Assembly (NCBI GenBank): GCA_028281285.1
Contig: JANQKF010000015.1
Location: 62,001 to 126,000 of the forward strand
Length of the DNA stretch: 64,000 nucleotides
Origin: Cyclobacteriaceae bacterium
Lineage (GTDB): Bacteria; Bacteroidota; Bacteroidia; Cytophagales; Cyclobacteriaceae
Direction of reading: 5' to 3'
Shown here: piece after piece, positions 54,620-64,000 of the stretch
Numbering within the stretch: position 1 is the stretch's first letter
How the letters are laid out: each line of letters starts with the position of its first letter
Notes under the pieces: generated by a model
Seen by the model: the letters and a program-made list of their open reading frames with translations, nothing else
Databases searched by the model: none
What the model was told of the DNA's origin: nothing
Program-made: the position numbers and the translations under genes

Positions 54620-55840
54620 ATGTCAAGGTTAATCCTGATTGTTAGTCTGTTAGTACTCTCGTTTTTGGCGCAATCTCAGAATCGCATGAGTTCTGCGGAG
54701 ATTAGTTATCTCTATGATGCAGAGCATGAGTTTTTGATTGACCATCGGATAGCACAACGAGGAAATGAAGTCAAAATATATGTCAGGTTTGCTCTTAATA
54801 GTGGATTCGTCAAAATCACCGACTATGAGCTAAGATATGACCTAAGAGATAATTATATCTCGGAAAAACGGAATGGGTCCAGTATCAAATTAGACAGTAC
54901 TCATTTGATCGGTACCGGATTTCGCGAGTTCTTTTATGAGATCGATATAAATAAGACTCCTTCTCAGAATCTTGCTGTCGTGGAAGTCCGCAATGTGATC
55001 AAAAACAAAAGTTACTATCTGGATATCCCAATTTCGACCAATGCCAATTTTCCTAACCCTTCGTTTCTGATTTTTGACAAGGACGGCACGATACCTATTT
55101 TTCGAAATCACGTTAATATTGGGACACCGATTCGAATCAAAGATGCATTCTCAACTGAGGGTAGTTTCGAAATTAATGGACAAACGAACAACAAACCTGT
55201 GGCAATGCCCCCCTTTGATGAGACTAGGCTCAACCCTCCAACCAAAGTTCTGTTAGATACAATTTACGGGTCAAATCATGATGAGATTTTCACTTTCAAT
55301 ATTGAGGGACTGTACACTATAACCGATTCAAATAACAAGGATAATCGTATTGGTATATTGGTCACTGATAAGTTCTTCCCGTACTATGGAGATTACAAAA
55401 GAATGACTCAACCGCTTATTTACATCAGTACAGGAATAGAGTTCAATGCACTGCGGGAATCTACGGATACAAAGGACAAGTTTGAAGATTTCGTAATCAA
55501 TACAATCAATGATAATCCGTCCATCGCCTCGGATTTTGTCAAGTACTATTATCGCAGAGTGAAAAATGCCGGGTACTTCTTCACAGATTCTCAGGAAGGC
55601 TGGAAAACCGACAAGGGTATGCTCTACCAAATATTTGGAAACCCCCGCCAGGTTTTTCGAAATGAAACCTCGGAATTATGGGTCTATGCCTTTCAGGGAG
55701 GTGGACGCATTCGATACACATTTGATATTCAGTCAGGTGAAGGAGGTATCAAGGAGTTTTCATTAATCCGAGGAAAAAAATACCGCGAAATCTGGATGAG
55801 TGCCGTTACCCGATGGCGGAATGGCCAAGTAATCGACTAA
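54620..55840 (+). CDS. GWxTD domain-containing protein
   Basis: 406 residues with a signal peptide (VSLLVLSFLAQSQ). Beta-rich N-domains precede the C-terminal GWxTD domain: YYRRVKNAGYFFTDSQEGWK, TDKGMLYQIFGNP and ELWVYAF. Such proteins are common and secreted in Bacteroidota; the function is not established. It overlaps the rlmB start by one base (TAATG), so both are expressed together. Confidence 0.92.
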   Translation: MSRLILIVSLLVLSFLAQSQNRMSSAEISYLYDAEHEFLIDHRIAQRGNEVKIYVRFALNSGFVKITDYELRYDLRDNYISEKRNGSSIKLDSTHLIGTGFREFFYEIDINKTPSQNLAVVEVRNVIKNKSYYLDIPISTNANFPNPSFLIFDKDGTIPIFRNHVNIGTPIRIKDAFSTEGSFEINGQTNNKPVAMPPFDETRLNPPTKVLLDTIYGSNHDEIFTFNIEGLYTITDSNNKDNRIGILVTDKFFPYYGDYKRMTQPLIYISTGIEFNALRESTDTKDKFEDFVINTINDNPSIASDFVKYYYRRVKNAGYFFTDSQEGWKTDKGMLYQIFGNPRQVFRNETSELWVYAFQGGGRIRYTFDIQSGEGGIKEFSLIRGKKYREIWMSAVTRWRNGQVID

Positions 55841-56583
55841 TGCAAAAGAGAAACAAAGAAGACTTCATTTATGGAACAAGAGCCATAATTGAAGCCATAG
55901 ACGCTGGCAAGGAGCTGGACAAACTGTTAATTCAAAAGGACGTTCGAAATGAATTGATGTCGGAGCTTGTACACATGGCCAAAAGACATCAAGTCCCCTT
56001 CACTAAAGTCCCGCTTGAAAAGCTCAACCGAGTGACTCGAAAGAACCACCAAGGGGTAGTCGCATTTGTTTCGGCTATTCAATATGCTTCTCTGGATAAT
56101 ATTATTTCTGAAGCTTACCAAAAGGGTGAGAATCCTTTGTTGATCATTCTTGATAGAATTACAGATGTCAGAAATTTTGGTGCCATTGCGAGGTCTGCCG
56201 AATGTGCAGGTGCACATGGAATAATAATCCCCTCAAGAGGATCCGCACAAATCAATAGTGATGCCATGAAAACCTCAGCCGGAGCCTTAAATCACATACC
56301 CGTAGCGAGGGCTGAAAATTTAAAGACGACAATCCAAGAAATACAAGAAAATGGCATTCAGGTAATTGCATGTAGCGAAAAAGCTGAAAACTCCATTTTT
56401 GAATTAAAACTGGACGACCCGGTAGCTATACTTATGGGATCAGAAGAAGATGGTATTTCTCCAGAGTATATGAAACTATCAGATCACGCAGGCCAACTCC
56501 CAATCCTTGGCAAGATTGGGTCTTTGAACGTTTCGGTGGCTACAGGAGTAATTTTATATGAGGTGATTCGTCAAAGGCAATAA
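55840..56583 (+). CDS. rlmB: 23S rRNA (guanosine-2'-O-)-methyltransferase RlmB
   Basis: 247 residues from ATG at 55840 (MQKRNKEDFIYGTRAIIEAI). It has the SpoU_sub_bind domain, then the knotted SPOUT domain with ILDRITDVRNFGAIARSAEC, SAGALNHIPVARA, ILMGSEEDGISPEYM and IGSLNVSVATGVILYEV. It methylates a guanosine in 23S rRNA (G2251 in E. coli). The upstream ATG at 55813 lies inside the GWxTD gene and is less likely. Confidence 0.95.
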   Translation: MQKRNKEDFIYGTRAIIEAIDAGKELDKLLIQKDVRNELMSELVHMAKRHQVPFTKVPLEKLNRVTRKNHQGVVAFVSAIQYASLDNIISEAYQKGENPLLIILDRITDVRNFGAIARSAECAGAHGIIIPSRGSAQINSDAMKTSAGALNHIPVARAENLKTTIQEIQENGIQVIACSEKAENSIFELKLDDPVAILMGSEEDGISPEYMKLSDHAGQLPILGKIGSLNVSVATGVILYEVIRQRQ

Positions 56584-57273
56584 TCAGTCGCGGATCATCA
56601 GTTTGTATCCTATTCCTCTAAGGTTAACGATTTCAATTTTTGGATCAGCAGCCAGGTATTTTCTGATTTTTGTGATATAGACATCCATACTTCTTCCATT
56701 GTAGAAGGTGTCGTCCCCCCAGATCTTCTTTAACGCAGCAGATTTATCCATTTTACCCTGCATATTGAGACAAAGCTCCTTCAACAGGTCTGCCTCTTTC
56801 GGAGATAACTGTCTTTCCTCTCCACTGTGTTTAAGAAGCATCTGATGATGATCAAAAAAATAGGTCGAAATCTCAAATTCATTCTGCTCGATTAACGATT
56901 CTGTTTGCGTTGCAAACAGCAGAAGCGTCTTTATCCTGGCCTTCAGCTCCTCAAGACTAAATGGCTTTTTGATATAGTCATTTGCCCCGGATTCAAACCC
57001 TTCCAATACATCTTTCAATTGAGACTTAGCCGTAATGAATATAATCGGTATTCCGGGATTCTTAGACCTTATTTCTCTACCCAAAGTAAAACCATCTTTG
57101 ATGGGTAACATGACATCCAATAAGCACAAATCGGGTTTGAAGTACTCATATTCTGTCATGACCGGTCCACCACTGGTGCATAACTTAACCTGGTAGCCTT
57201 CAGATTCCAGATATTGGGCAGTCAGACTCCCGATATTGGGATCATCTTCAGCAAAAAGTATTTTATGACTCAT
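56584..57273 (-). CDS. OmpR family response regulator
   Basis: 229 residues from ATG at 57273 (MSHKILFAEDDPNIG). The receiver domain has acidic residues E9-D11, the phospho-acceptor D53 (LCLLDVMLP) and FITAKS with the conserved lysine. The C-terminal winged helix (about 130-229) has LSPKEADLLKELC and RSMDVYITKIRKYL. It overlaps the kinase gene end by 11 bases. Control target unknown. Confidence 0.94.
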   Translation of the reverse strand: MSHKILFAEDDPNIGSLTAQYLESEGYQVKLCTSGGPVMTEYEYFKPDLCLLDVMLPIKDGFTLGREIRSKNPGIPIIFITAKSQLKDVLEGFESGANDYIKKPFSLEELKARIKTLLLFATQTESLIEQNEFEISTYFFDHHQMLLKHSGEERQLSPKEADLLKELCLNMQGKMDKSAALKKIWGDDTFYNGRSMDVYITKIRKYLAADPKIEIVNLRGIGYKLMIRD

Positions 57274-58753
57274 CCGTAACAATTGGAATTTTAATAATAA
57301 AGGTACTGCCTTGGCCCTCTTCGCTTTGTACTGAAATCGTTCCCCCCAATTGATCAATTACCGATTTAGTATAGCTCAGACCTAAGCCATAGCCTTTCAC
57401 AGTATGAACATTACCTGTGTGTACTCTGAAGAACTTATCAAATATTCGTTTTCTATCTTCCCTCGAAATCCCAATTCCCTGGTCCGATAATCTGATTTCC
57501 GCTTCTATTGGACTTGCATTTAAGACAACATCGATTAATGGAGTACTATTAGCGTATTTAATGGCATTATCCAGAATGTTCAGTAGCGCATTTTGAAAGT
57601 GCATTCGATTGACCATCACGTGTGGCGAATTTGATGGTAAATCCAATGCTATTTTTCCACCCCTCTCTTCAACCGAAAGCCGCATGCTTTCTACAATAAC
57701 GTCCAGCTCCTCTCCCAAATCCACGATCTCGACATTCTTTGTGATGGGCTTTTCAGCAGATGTATTGTCCAGAATTGAATTCACTATTTGTAAGATTCGT
57801 TTTTGCTCTGACTCCGCGATTCCTACAAGATCCTTCAGCTTATCATCTTCCTTTACTTTTTTGTTCTTCCTCATTACCTCCAGGGCTATAGAAGATGCTG
57901 TCACAGGTGTTTTTAGTTCGTGGGTCATATTACCGATAAAGTCATCCTTTATTTGAGCCAAACGATATTGCTTTTGAAGACTTCTCACAATATAGTACCA
58001 AGCGCTAATCAATAAAACCAGCATTAATATTGACGCCCCAACTACTGGCCCAATACCGGCAAATGAAGCCTTAAGCCTTTCACCTCTTGGAAAATCTAAT
58101 CGCAGCTCATTTGACTGTGGATTCCCAAAGGAGAAAGTCTTTACTGAAAACCCTTCACGCTCAGCAGAAGAATCTTCCACAAACCTATTGGTATGGGCAA
58201 ATCGATCATGCCCCTCATCCCACACACCCAAAAAGTAATTATTATTAAGCCCCTTGATCTGGAGGTTTTCTGCTACGAGGGAGTCCAAAAGCTCGAAATC
58301 CATATCTGAGATTTTGGTATGAAAATCTGACATGATCGGAAGAATCTTGTCAGTATCGGTTATAAACGACTGGGACATTACCGAGCCTTTGAGGTACAAA
58401 ATATCTGAATCACGAACCGAATCTCTCCTCATGAAGTGCCTGGGAGACATCATATCAAATCCAAAAGTAGAGCTAATACCAAAACTCTCATCATCTCCCA
58501 TAGTGATCGAAATAGAGCTGGCATCAGAAACATCCACCTTAAGGCCTCCTAAAAGACCAAGTTTTTTGATCAATAAGCTTTGATTCGCGGAATTGAGAGC
58601 CGCTTGAGCGTCAGTCTCAAAGTTGAACTTATTATCCTGATAAATAGAATTGATCCAGTAGGCTTGAAAGCTTAATAAGCCTATCAATGCAAAGAGCATA
58701 ATTGCCGAAGCCAACTTCACATCACGTTTCATGTCGTGAATATACGAGTTCAA
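57263..58753 (-). CDS. Sensor histidine kinase
   Basis: 496 residues; ATG at 58732 is an alternative start. TM1 (about 14-36) and TM2 (about 233-256) enclose a ~200-residue periplasmic sensor with no known domain. HisKA has the phospho-acceptor H278 in GNMTHELKTPV. The HATPase domain has NALLNILDNAIKYAN, LSDQGIGISREDRKRIFDKF and GYGLGLSY. It signals to the response regulator encoded directly downstream. Confidence 0.94.
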   Translation of the reverse strand: MNSYIHDMKRDVKLASAIMLFALIGLLSFQAYWINSIYQDNKFNFETDAQAALNSANQSLLIKKLGLLGGLKVDVSDASSISITMGDDESFGISSTFGFDMMSPRHFMRRDSVRDSDILYLKGSVMSQSFITDTDKILPIMSDFHTKISDMDFELLDSLVAENLQIKGLNNNYFLGVWDEGHDRFAHTNRFVEDSSAEREGFSVKTFSFGNPQSNELRLDFPRGERLKASFAGIGPVVGASILMLVLLISAWYYIVRSLQKQYRLAQIKDDFIGNMTHELKTPVTASSIALEVMRKNKKVKEDDKLKDLVGIAESEQKRILQIVNSILDNTSAEKPITKNVEIVDLGEELDVIVESMRLSVEERGGKIALDLPSNSPHVMVNRMHFQNALLNILDNAIKYANSTPLIDVVLNASPIEAEIRLSDQGIGISREDRKRIFDKFFRVHTGNVHTVKGYGLGLSYTKSVIDQLGGTISVQSEEGQGSTFIIKIPIVTDES

Positions 58754-58799
58754 TCCACTGAGGATGTGGATTTTAACAGACCTTTAACAAAAAAGATGT

Positions 58800-59870
58800 T
58801 TATTGATATTCTTGTCCTTTGGACTTGGCATCATTCAGAAACTCCCTGAACTTCTTTTCTGCATCTTTTTTGCAAACAATGACCACATTTCCCGATTTCG
58901 TAATCAAGTAGCCATCCAAATCCTGGGCCACGATCAGAAGATCATCGGGGCCTTTTATGTAGCAATTCCTGGAGTCATATAATAGGGCATTGCCATCCAC
59001 TACATTTCCGTCATGATCTTTTTCTCTGATCTCATGAAGCGAGTCCCAACTGCCTAAATCGGACCAGTCGAATTTACCTTTGACCATATAGACATCACTT
59101 GCCTTTTCCATGATCCCATAGTCAACAGAGATGCTTTTGCATTGGCTATACGCATGATCGATAAAGGCTTGCTCCTGGTCTGTATAATATTTATCAGCTC
59201 CTTCTTCAAAGATCACGGCAGTGTCCTTCATATAATTGTGAAATGCTTTGGTAATTGTATCGATCGACCAAACAAACATGCCTGCATTCCATACGAAATC
59301 ACCACTTTCTACAAATTTCCTGGCTAGTTCCAGTTCAGGTTTTTCTGTGAAGGTTTTTACTTTTTTCACTTTTTTGAGAGGACTAGAGTGATATTGAATA
59401 TATCCGTAGCCGGTCTCAGGTCTGCTTGGTACAATACCAATTGTTATCAATTTCTCAGAGCCTCTTGCAGCCTTGATTGCGGCAGATAGATTATCATTGA
59501 AAACCTTCTCTTTGAAGACAACATGGTCAGATGGGGCAACAATCATCACACCTTCAGGGTCCCGTTGTTTTATCTTAAACGCAGGATATGCAATAGCAGG
59601 GGCGGTGTTTCTGCCAATGGGTTCAAGGAGAATCTGATCCTCAGACAAAGATGGAAGTTGTTGTTTCACTAGTCCTTCATATCTCTTGTTGGTCACAACA
59701 AAGAAATTTTCTTCCGGACATTGACCAAGAAAACGATCATAAGTCATCTGTAGCAATGTCCTTCCAGTACCAAGCACATCCAAGAATTGTTTAGGTTTGT
59801 CGACCCGGCTGTACGGCCAAAAGCGGCTTCCGATACCACCAGCCATGATCACCACGTAATTGTGTTCCAT
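58800..59870 (-). CDS. manC: Mannose-1-phosphate guanylyltransferase
   Basis: 356 residues from ATG at 59870 (MEHNYVVIMAGG). The nucleotide motif GGIGSRFWPYSRVDKPKQFL, VAPSDHVV, ETGYGYIQ, FTEKP and FVWNAGMFVW are those of GDP-mannose pyrophosphorylases. It makes GDP-mannose for polysaccharide or glycoprotein synthesis, which fits the DUF2723 protein nearby. The C-terminal isomerase domain of longer ManC forms is absent. It follows kpsF by one base. Confidence 0.93.
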   Translation of the reverse strand: MEHNYVVIMAGGIGSRFWPYSRVDKPKQFLDVLGTGRTLLQMTYDRFLGQCPEENFFVVTNKRYEGLVKQQLPSLSEDQILLEPIGRNTAPAIAYPAFKIKQRDPEGVMIVAPSDHVVFKEKVFNDNLSAAIKAARGSEKLITIGIVPSRPETGYGYIQYHSSPLKKVKKVKTFTEKPELELARKFVESGDFVWNAGMFVWSIDTITKAFHNYMKDTAVIFEEGADKYYTDQEQAFIDHAYSQCKSISVDYGIMEKASDVYMVKGKFDWSDLGSWDSLHEIREKDHDGNVVDGNALLYDSRNCYIKGPDDLLIVAQDLDGYLITKSGNVVIVCKKDAEKKFREFLNDAKSKGQEYQ

Positions 59871-59871
59871 C

Positions 59872-60840
59872 TTAGACAATTCCTTCATTCAGTAAATCAC
59901 TTATATGAATGAATCCAACAATCTTTTTCTCATCCAACACAACAAGCTGGTTAATATCATACTCTCGCATTAAATTCAACGCCCTGATTGCATATTCTCC
60001 TTTCGATACTACCTTGGGATCTGTTGTCATCACCTCTTTTACTTTAAGGTGATCGAAATCATGATGTTTTTCAAGCATACGCCTAAGGTCGCCATCTGTG
60101 AATATTCCGGAAAGTTCATTCCCAGAATTGACTACGGCAGCAGCCCCTAGCCTGTTTTTGGAAATAATCAAAATTGCATCTCTTACTCCATCATCTTCCG
60201 CTACGATTGGAAGTTCATTTTTAGGATAAATATCATCTACCTTAAGATACAGTTGCTTTCCCAACGAACCACCAGGGTGATATTTGGCAAAATCCTCACC
60301 GGTGAATCCTCTTGCTGCAAGCAAAGACACAGCCAGAGCATCACCGAGAGCGAGATGTACAGTAGTGCTTGTTGTAGGTGCTAAGTTGTTTGGGTCTGCT
60401 TCTTTTGAAATGGTGGCATTCAAAATGAAGTCCGCGTGTCTCGCCAAAAAAGAATCCAAATTGCTGACCAACCCTATTAATTTTGCACCAGTTCTTTTCA
60501 AAAGTGGAACCAACACTTTGATTTCAGGCGTATTGCCACTTTTTGAGATGCAAATCACGGCATCACTCTCCTGAATCATACCCAGGTCTCCGTGAATGGC
60601 ATCAGCAGCATGCATAAATAAGGAAGGAGTACCTGTGGAATTTAGAGTCGCTACAATTTTGTTCGCGATAATCGCACTTTTACCAATTCCGGTGATCACC
60701 AAACGCCCTTTCAAAGAGAGGATCAGCTCAACAATCGACTCAAATTCCTCGTTTACGAGGTCTGCTACCTTCTGAATTGCCTGTGCTTCCTCCAGTAGGG
60801 TTTCCCTAGCTATAGTTTGGATATTTTTTCCTAAATTCAA
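59872..60840 (-). CDS. kpsF: Arabinose-5-phosphate isomerase (KpsF/GutQ family)
   Basis: 322 residues. The SIS domain (about 35-170) has RLVITGIGKSAIIANKIVAT, STGTPSLFMHAADAIHGDLG and ISKSGNTPEI. Two CBS repeats follow (about 205-320). It converts ribulose-5-phosphate to arabinose-5-phosphate for Kdo of lipopolysaccharide. It is paired with manC, so the two form an envelope-sugar operon. Confidence 0.94.
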   Translation of the reverse strand: MNLGKNIQTIARETLLEEAQAIQKVADLVNEEFESIVELILSLKGRLVITGIGKSAIIANKIVATLNSTGTPSLFMHAADAIHGDLGMIQESDAVICISKSGNTPEIKVLVPLLKRTGAKLIGLVSNLDSFLARHADFILNATISKEADPNNLAPTTSTTVHLALGDALAVSLLAARGFTGEDFAKYHPGGSLGKQLYLKVDDIYPKNELPIVAEDDGVRDAILIISKNRLGAAAVVNSGNELSGIFTDGDLRRMLEKHHDFDHLKVKEVMTTDPKVVSKGEYAIRALNLMREYDINQLVVLDEKKIVGFIHISDLLNEGIV

Positions 60841-60924
60841 TTTAGTGGGTCTTTAAAAATCTGACCTCGGCAAAGATAACGATATGAGTCGAGCCAGCGC
60901 AAAGGACCATAATAAATATGGGGA

Positions 60925-63111
60925 GTGGACGAATTAAAGAATAAACTCAAGGAAGTCTTTGGCTACGACAAATTCCGCGGTAACCAAGAGGCTATTATCA
61001 AGAATATTCTCGCAGGAAAAAACACATTTGTGATCATGCCAACGGGTGCTGGCAAATCGATGTGTTACCAATTACCCGCCATACTTCAGGAAGGTACTGC
61101 AATCGTTATTTCACCACTGATCGCACTAATGAAAAACCAGGTGGATCAAATGAACGCCTTTGGAGTTAATGCCCGATTCCTGAATTCAACGCTCTCAAAA
61201 TCCGAAATCAACAAAATAAAAAGGACAACTCTTGAGGGAGAAGTAAAGCTTCTTTATGTGGCTCCTGAGTCACTCACTAAGGAAGAAAATGTAGATTTTT
61301 TAAAGCAGGCCAATATTTCGTTTGCTGCCATTGATGAGGCCCACTGTATTTCCGAATGGGGCCATGATTTTCGACCGGAGTATAGGAGAATTAAAGACAT
61401 CATTAAACAAGTTGGTCAGCTCCCAATAATTGCTCTCACGGCTACCGCAACACCAAAGGTTCAATTAGATATCCAACGTAACCTGCAAATGGAAGGAGCT
61501 GATATCTTTAAGTCTTCATTCAATCGAGACAACCTTTATTATGAGGTACGCCCTAAGAAAACGGTTAAGAAACAGCTCATTAAATTCTTAAGGGAACAGG
61601 CCGGTAAATCCGGAATCATCTACTGTCTCAGTCGTAAAAAAGTAGAAGAGATCGCAAACTTTCTTCAGGTAAACGGAATAAAAGCAGCGCCCTATCATGC
61701 GGGCTTTGAAGCCGCTGTAAGAATGAAAAACCAAGACGATTTTCTAAACGAGGAGGTTGATGTCATAGTCGCCACCATTGCCTTTGGTATGGGAATTGAC
61801 AAGCCAGATGTACGTTTTGTGATCCATTATGATGTGCCTAAATCTCTTGAGGGGTATTATCAGGAAACCGGTAGAGCAGGAAGAGATGGACTTGAAGGCA
61901 ACTGCATCATGTTCTACAGTTACAGTGATATCCTGAAGTTGGAGAAATTCAACAAGGACAAATCCGTGACAGAAAGGGACAACGCCTTGATACTACTGGA
62001 AGAAATGTCGTCCTATGCGGAATCAGCCATGTGTCGCAGAAAACAACTCCTTCATTACTTCGGAGAAGAGTACTCGGACGATGAATGCAAGAAACAGGGC
62101 AAATGTGATAACTGTAGATTTCCACGAGAAGAATATGAAGGCAAGGAGTTTGTCAAGATTGCGATAGAAGCTGCAAAACAAACGCAAGAACGATTTGGTA
62201 TGAGCCATTTGGTCAGTGTTATAAGGGGCTCTCAGAATCAGTATGTAAAAAGTTATTCCCACGATGAATTGCCAATTTATGGTGCTGGCAAGGATAAGGA
62301 TGAACCTTTTTGGAAATCAGTAGTACGGCAAACACTTCTCAATGAATTTCTGATTAAAGACATCGAGAATGTCGGAGTACTGAAAGTTACAGAAAAGGGA
62401 CACGGCTTTTTGGAGAATCCGTTCAGTGTCCAACTCACCAAGAATCATGATTTCAGCGATACCGATTCTGATGAGGATGAAAGCAATGAGCATCCAAGTG
62501 CTTCGGGAGGCAAATCCCATGACCCTGTTCTATTCGATTTACTAAAAGCAGAACGCAAAAAAATAGCGAAAGAAAAAAATCTACCTCCTTATGTCATTGT
62601 CCAGGATCCATCCTTAGAAGAAATGGCAACCACGTTCCCAACTACCACCGAGGCATTATCCAACATAAACGGTATTGGTATGGGAAAGGTCCAGAAATTC
62701 GGAGGATCATTTCTGAAGCTTATTCAGAAATATGTTGAAGACAACGATATTGATATCGAAGACGTGGTGGTGATCAAATCATCGGGTAGTAAGTCAAAAA
62801 ACAAGATCTATATTATTCAACAAATCGATCGAAAAATAGATTTGGAGGAAGTAGCCGATGAAAAAGGTTGGACCATGAGTCAGCTATTGGATGAGATTGA
62901 AATGATCTGCTACTCTGGCACTCGCCTCAACCTCGATTATTACTTAGAACAGTTTCTCGATGAGGAAAGGCAGGAGGATATCATCGATTATTTTCTCACA
63001 GCAGAGTCTGATGATATTGATGATGCGCTTGAGGAATTTGAAGATGAGGACTATAGTGAAGAAGATTTACGACTTATGCGTATTAAGTTCCTCTCGGAAC
63101 ACGCAAATTAA
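60925..63111 (+). CDS. recQ: ATP-dependent DNA helicase RecQ
   Basis: 728 residues, GTG start at 60925; the nearby ATG at 60918 is out of frame. Walker A GAGKS (41-45), DEAHCISEWGHDFRPEYRR (motif II and aromatic loop), then helicase motifs ending QETGRAGRDG. The zinc site uses the cysteines of MCRRKQLL, DECKKQGKCDNC. A winged-helix domain and HRDC domain (LLKAERKKIAKEKNLPPYVI) follow, and a long acidic C-terminus. A role in recombination and replication-fork repair is standard for the family. Confidence 0.96.
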   Translation: MDELKNKLKEVFGYDKFRGNQEAIIKNILAGKNTFVIMPTGAGKSMCYQLPAILQEGTAIVISPLIALMKNQVDQMNAFGVNARFLNSTLSKSEINKIKRTTLEGEVKLLYVAPESLTKEENVDFLKQANISFAAIDEAHCISEWGHDFRPEYRRIKDIIKQVGQLPIIALTATATPKVQLDIQRNLQMEGADIFKSSFNRDNLYYEVRPKKTVKKQLIKFLREQAGKSGIIYCLSRKKVEEIANFLQVNGIKAAPYHAGFEAAVRMKNQDDFLNEEVDVIVATIAFGMGIDKPDVRFVIHYDVPKSLEGYYQETGRAGRDGLEGNCIMFYSYSDILKLEKFNKDKSVTERDNALILLEEMSSYAESAMCRRKQLLHYFGEEYSDDECKKQGKCDNCRFPREEYEGKEFVKIAIEAAKQTQERFGMSHLVSVIRGSQNQYVKSYSHDELPIYGAGKDKDEPFWKSVVRQTLLNEFLIKDIENVGVLKVTEKGHGFLENPFSVQLTKNHDFSDTDSDEDESNEHPSASGGKSHDPVLFDLLKAERKKIAKEKNLPPYVIVQDPSLEEMATTFPTTTEALSNINGIGMGKVQKFGGSFLKLIQKYVEDNDIDIEDVVVIKSSGSKSKNKIYIIQQIDRKIDLEEVADEKGWTMSQLLDEIEMICYSGTRLNLDYYLEQFLDEERQEDIIDYFLTAESDDIDDALEEFEDEDYSEEDLRLMRIKFLSEHAN

Positions 63112-63144
63112 TTACATTTACGACCTACTTTAAGATTCTATCTC

Positions 63145-64000
63145 ATGAATATTCTCGTTTTGGGAAGTGGAGGCAGAGAGCATGCCTTTTCCTGGAAAAT
63201 AGCACAAAGTTCCCGATGTGAAAACCTGTTTATAGCACCTGGAAATGCAGGTACGGCACAAATAGGTACCAATGTCGACATCAAAGTAAACGATTTCGAA
63301 GCCATCAAATCGTTCGTCTTGCAAAATGATATCGATTTGGTTGTTGTAGGGCCAGAAGACCCTTTGGTAAATGGAATTCGAGATTTTTTTGAAGGGGATG
63401 AGAATCTTTCAAAAATATTAATGGTAGGACCCGGTCGAGCAGGAGCGGAATTAGAAGGAAGCAAAGACTTCTCAAAAAAATTCATGGAACGCCACGGGAT
63501 TCCAACCGCTAGGTCAAGAACATTTACCTTAGATAATCTTGAAGAGGGATTGAACTATGTTTCAAGTCATCCTACTCCTGTAGTACTGAAAGCGGATGGA
63601 CTTGCAGCTGGCAAGGGTGTGATTATCTCTGAAACAAACGAACATGCCCGTGAAACATTAAAGGAGATGCTGGTTGATGCAAAATTTGGAAATGCTTCGA
63701 GCAGAGTGGTTATCGAACAATTCCTCAAAGGTATTGAGCTTTCAATTTTTGTATTGACCGATGGAAGGAATTATAAAATCCTCCCCGAAGCAAAGGACTA
63801 CAAGCGAATTGGTGAAAATGATTCGGGACTTAACACGGGAGGTATGGGTGCTGTTTCACCTGTTCCTTTTGCTGACGATGAATTTATTTCAAAAGTCGAA
63901 GAAAGAATCATTAGGCCCACCATTAACGGTTTGACTAGCGAGGGAATCGATTACAAAGGATTTCTTTTCATCGGGCTTATGAATATGGATGGAGATCCTT
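63145..64000 (+). CDS. purD: Phosphoribosylamine-glycine ligase, N-terminal part (cut by window edge)
   Basis: About 285 residues are visible from ATG at 63145: MNILVLGSGGREHAFSWKIA, APGNAGTAQ, VVVGPEDPLVNGI, GSKDFSKKFMERHGIPTA, LKADGLAAGKGV and NTGGMGAVSPVPF. These give the N-domain and the ATP-grasp domain of GARS, which joins glycine to phosphoribosylamine in purine synthesis. The C-terminal part lies beyond the window. Confidence 0.96.
   Translation, partial: MNILVLGSGGREHAFSWKIAQSSRCENLFIAPGNAGTAQIGTNVDIKVNDFEAIKSFVLQNDIDLVVVGPEDPLVNGIRDFFEGDENLSKILMVGPGRAGAELEGSKDFSKKFMERHGIPTARSRTFTLDNLEEGLNYVSSHPTPVVLKADGLAAGKGVIISETNEHARETLKEMLVDAKFGNASSRVVIEQFLKGIELSIFVLTDGRNYKILPEAKDYKRIGENDSGLNTGGMGAVSPVPFADDEFISKVEERIIRPTINGLTSEGIDYKGFLFIGLMNMDGDP

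Overview
The window looks like chromosomal DNA from a marine-type member of the phylum Bacteroidota, probably Cytophagia (inference from gene content). The signs are a GWxTD protein, a DUF2723 protein, BatE-like and DUF6660-like proteins, a 7TM-AraC regulator, TAnnTTTG-type -7 promoter boxes, almost no Shine-Dalgarno sequences, and many orphan FtsX/MacB-type permeases. No plasmid, phage or transposase gene was seen.

Layout. 1-0.5 kb: the edge of a PadR/permease cassette. 0.7-8.4 kb: accessory genes (GNAT, DinB, 7TM-AraC, lipoprotein hydrolase, a DUF6660-like protein with a TonB receptor, an ABC pair). 8.4-25.5 kb: two large minus-strand cassettes, each one PadR repressor followed by three ~860-890 aa permeases that overlap or nearly touch. 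25.7-29.4 kb: a plus-strand defence-like island with an AbiGi/DUF2971-like protein, an EcoRI-family adenine methyltransferase, a DUF262-HNH nuclease and a four-helix membrane protein. 29.5-35.3 kb: accessory genes with local decay (truncated AraC copy, two VOC proteins, AraC, two esterases, a lipoprotein gene with an internal stop, DUF72). 35.5-38.5 kb: a fourth PadR/permease cassette whose permease is frameshifted. 38.8 kb: tRNA-Lys. 38.9-64 kb: conserved core genes: nuoABCD, LON-domain protein, icd, panB, serine hydrolase, MscS channel, phosphoribosyltransferase, Lrp regulator, TPR protein, DUF2723 protein, methyltransferase, GWxTD protein, rlmB, a two-component system, manC, kpsF, recQ and the start of purD.

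How the genes fit together. The main theme is a repeated module: a PadR regulator with its own operator-like repeats, translationally coupled to MacB/FtsX permeases that carry an extra N-terminal 'permease prefix' domain. The permeases keep the EVG(I/V)RK coupling motif that normally contacts an ABC ATPase, yet no ATPase lies in any cassette. They probably share an unlinked ATPase, or work in a way not yet described. The second theme is the 25.7-29.4 kb island, which combines a self-protecting methyltransferase, a candidate nuclease, a possible abortive-infection protein and a membrane protein.
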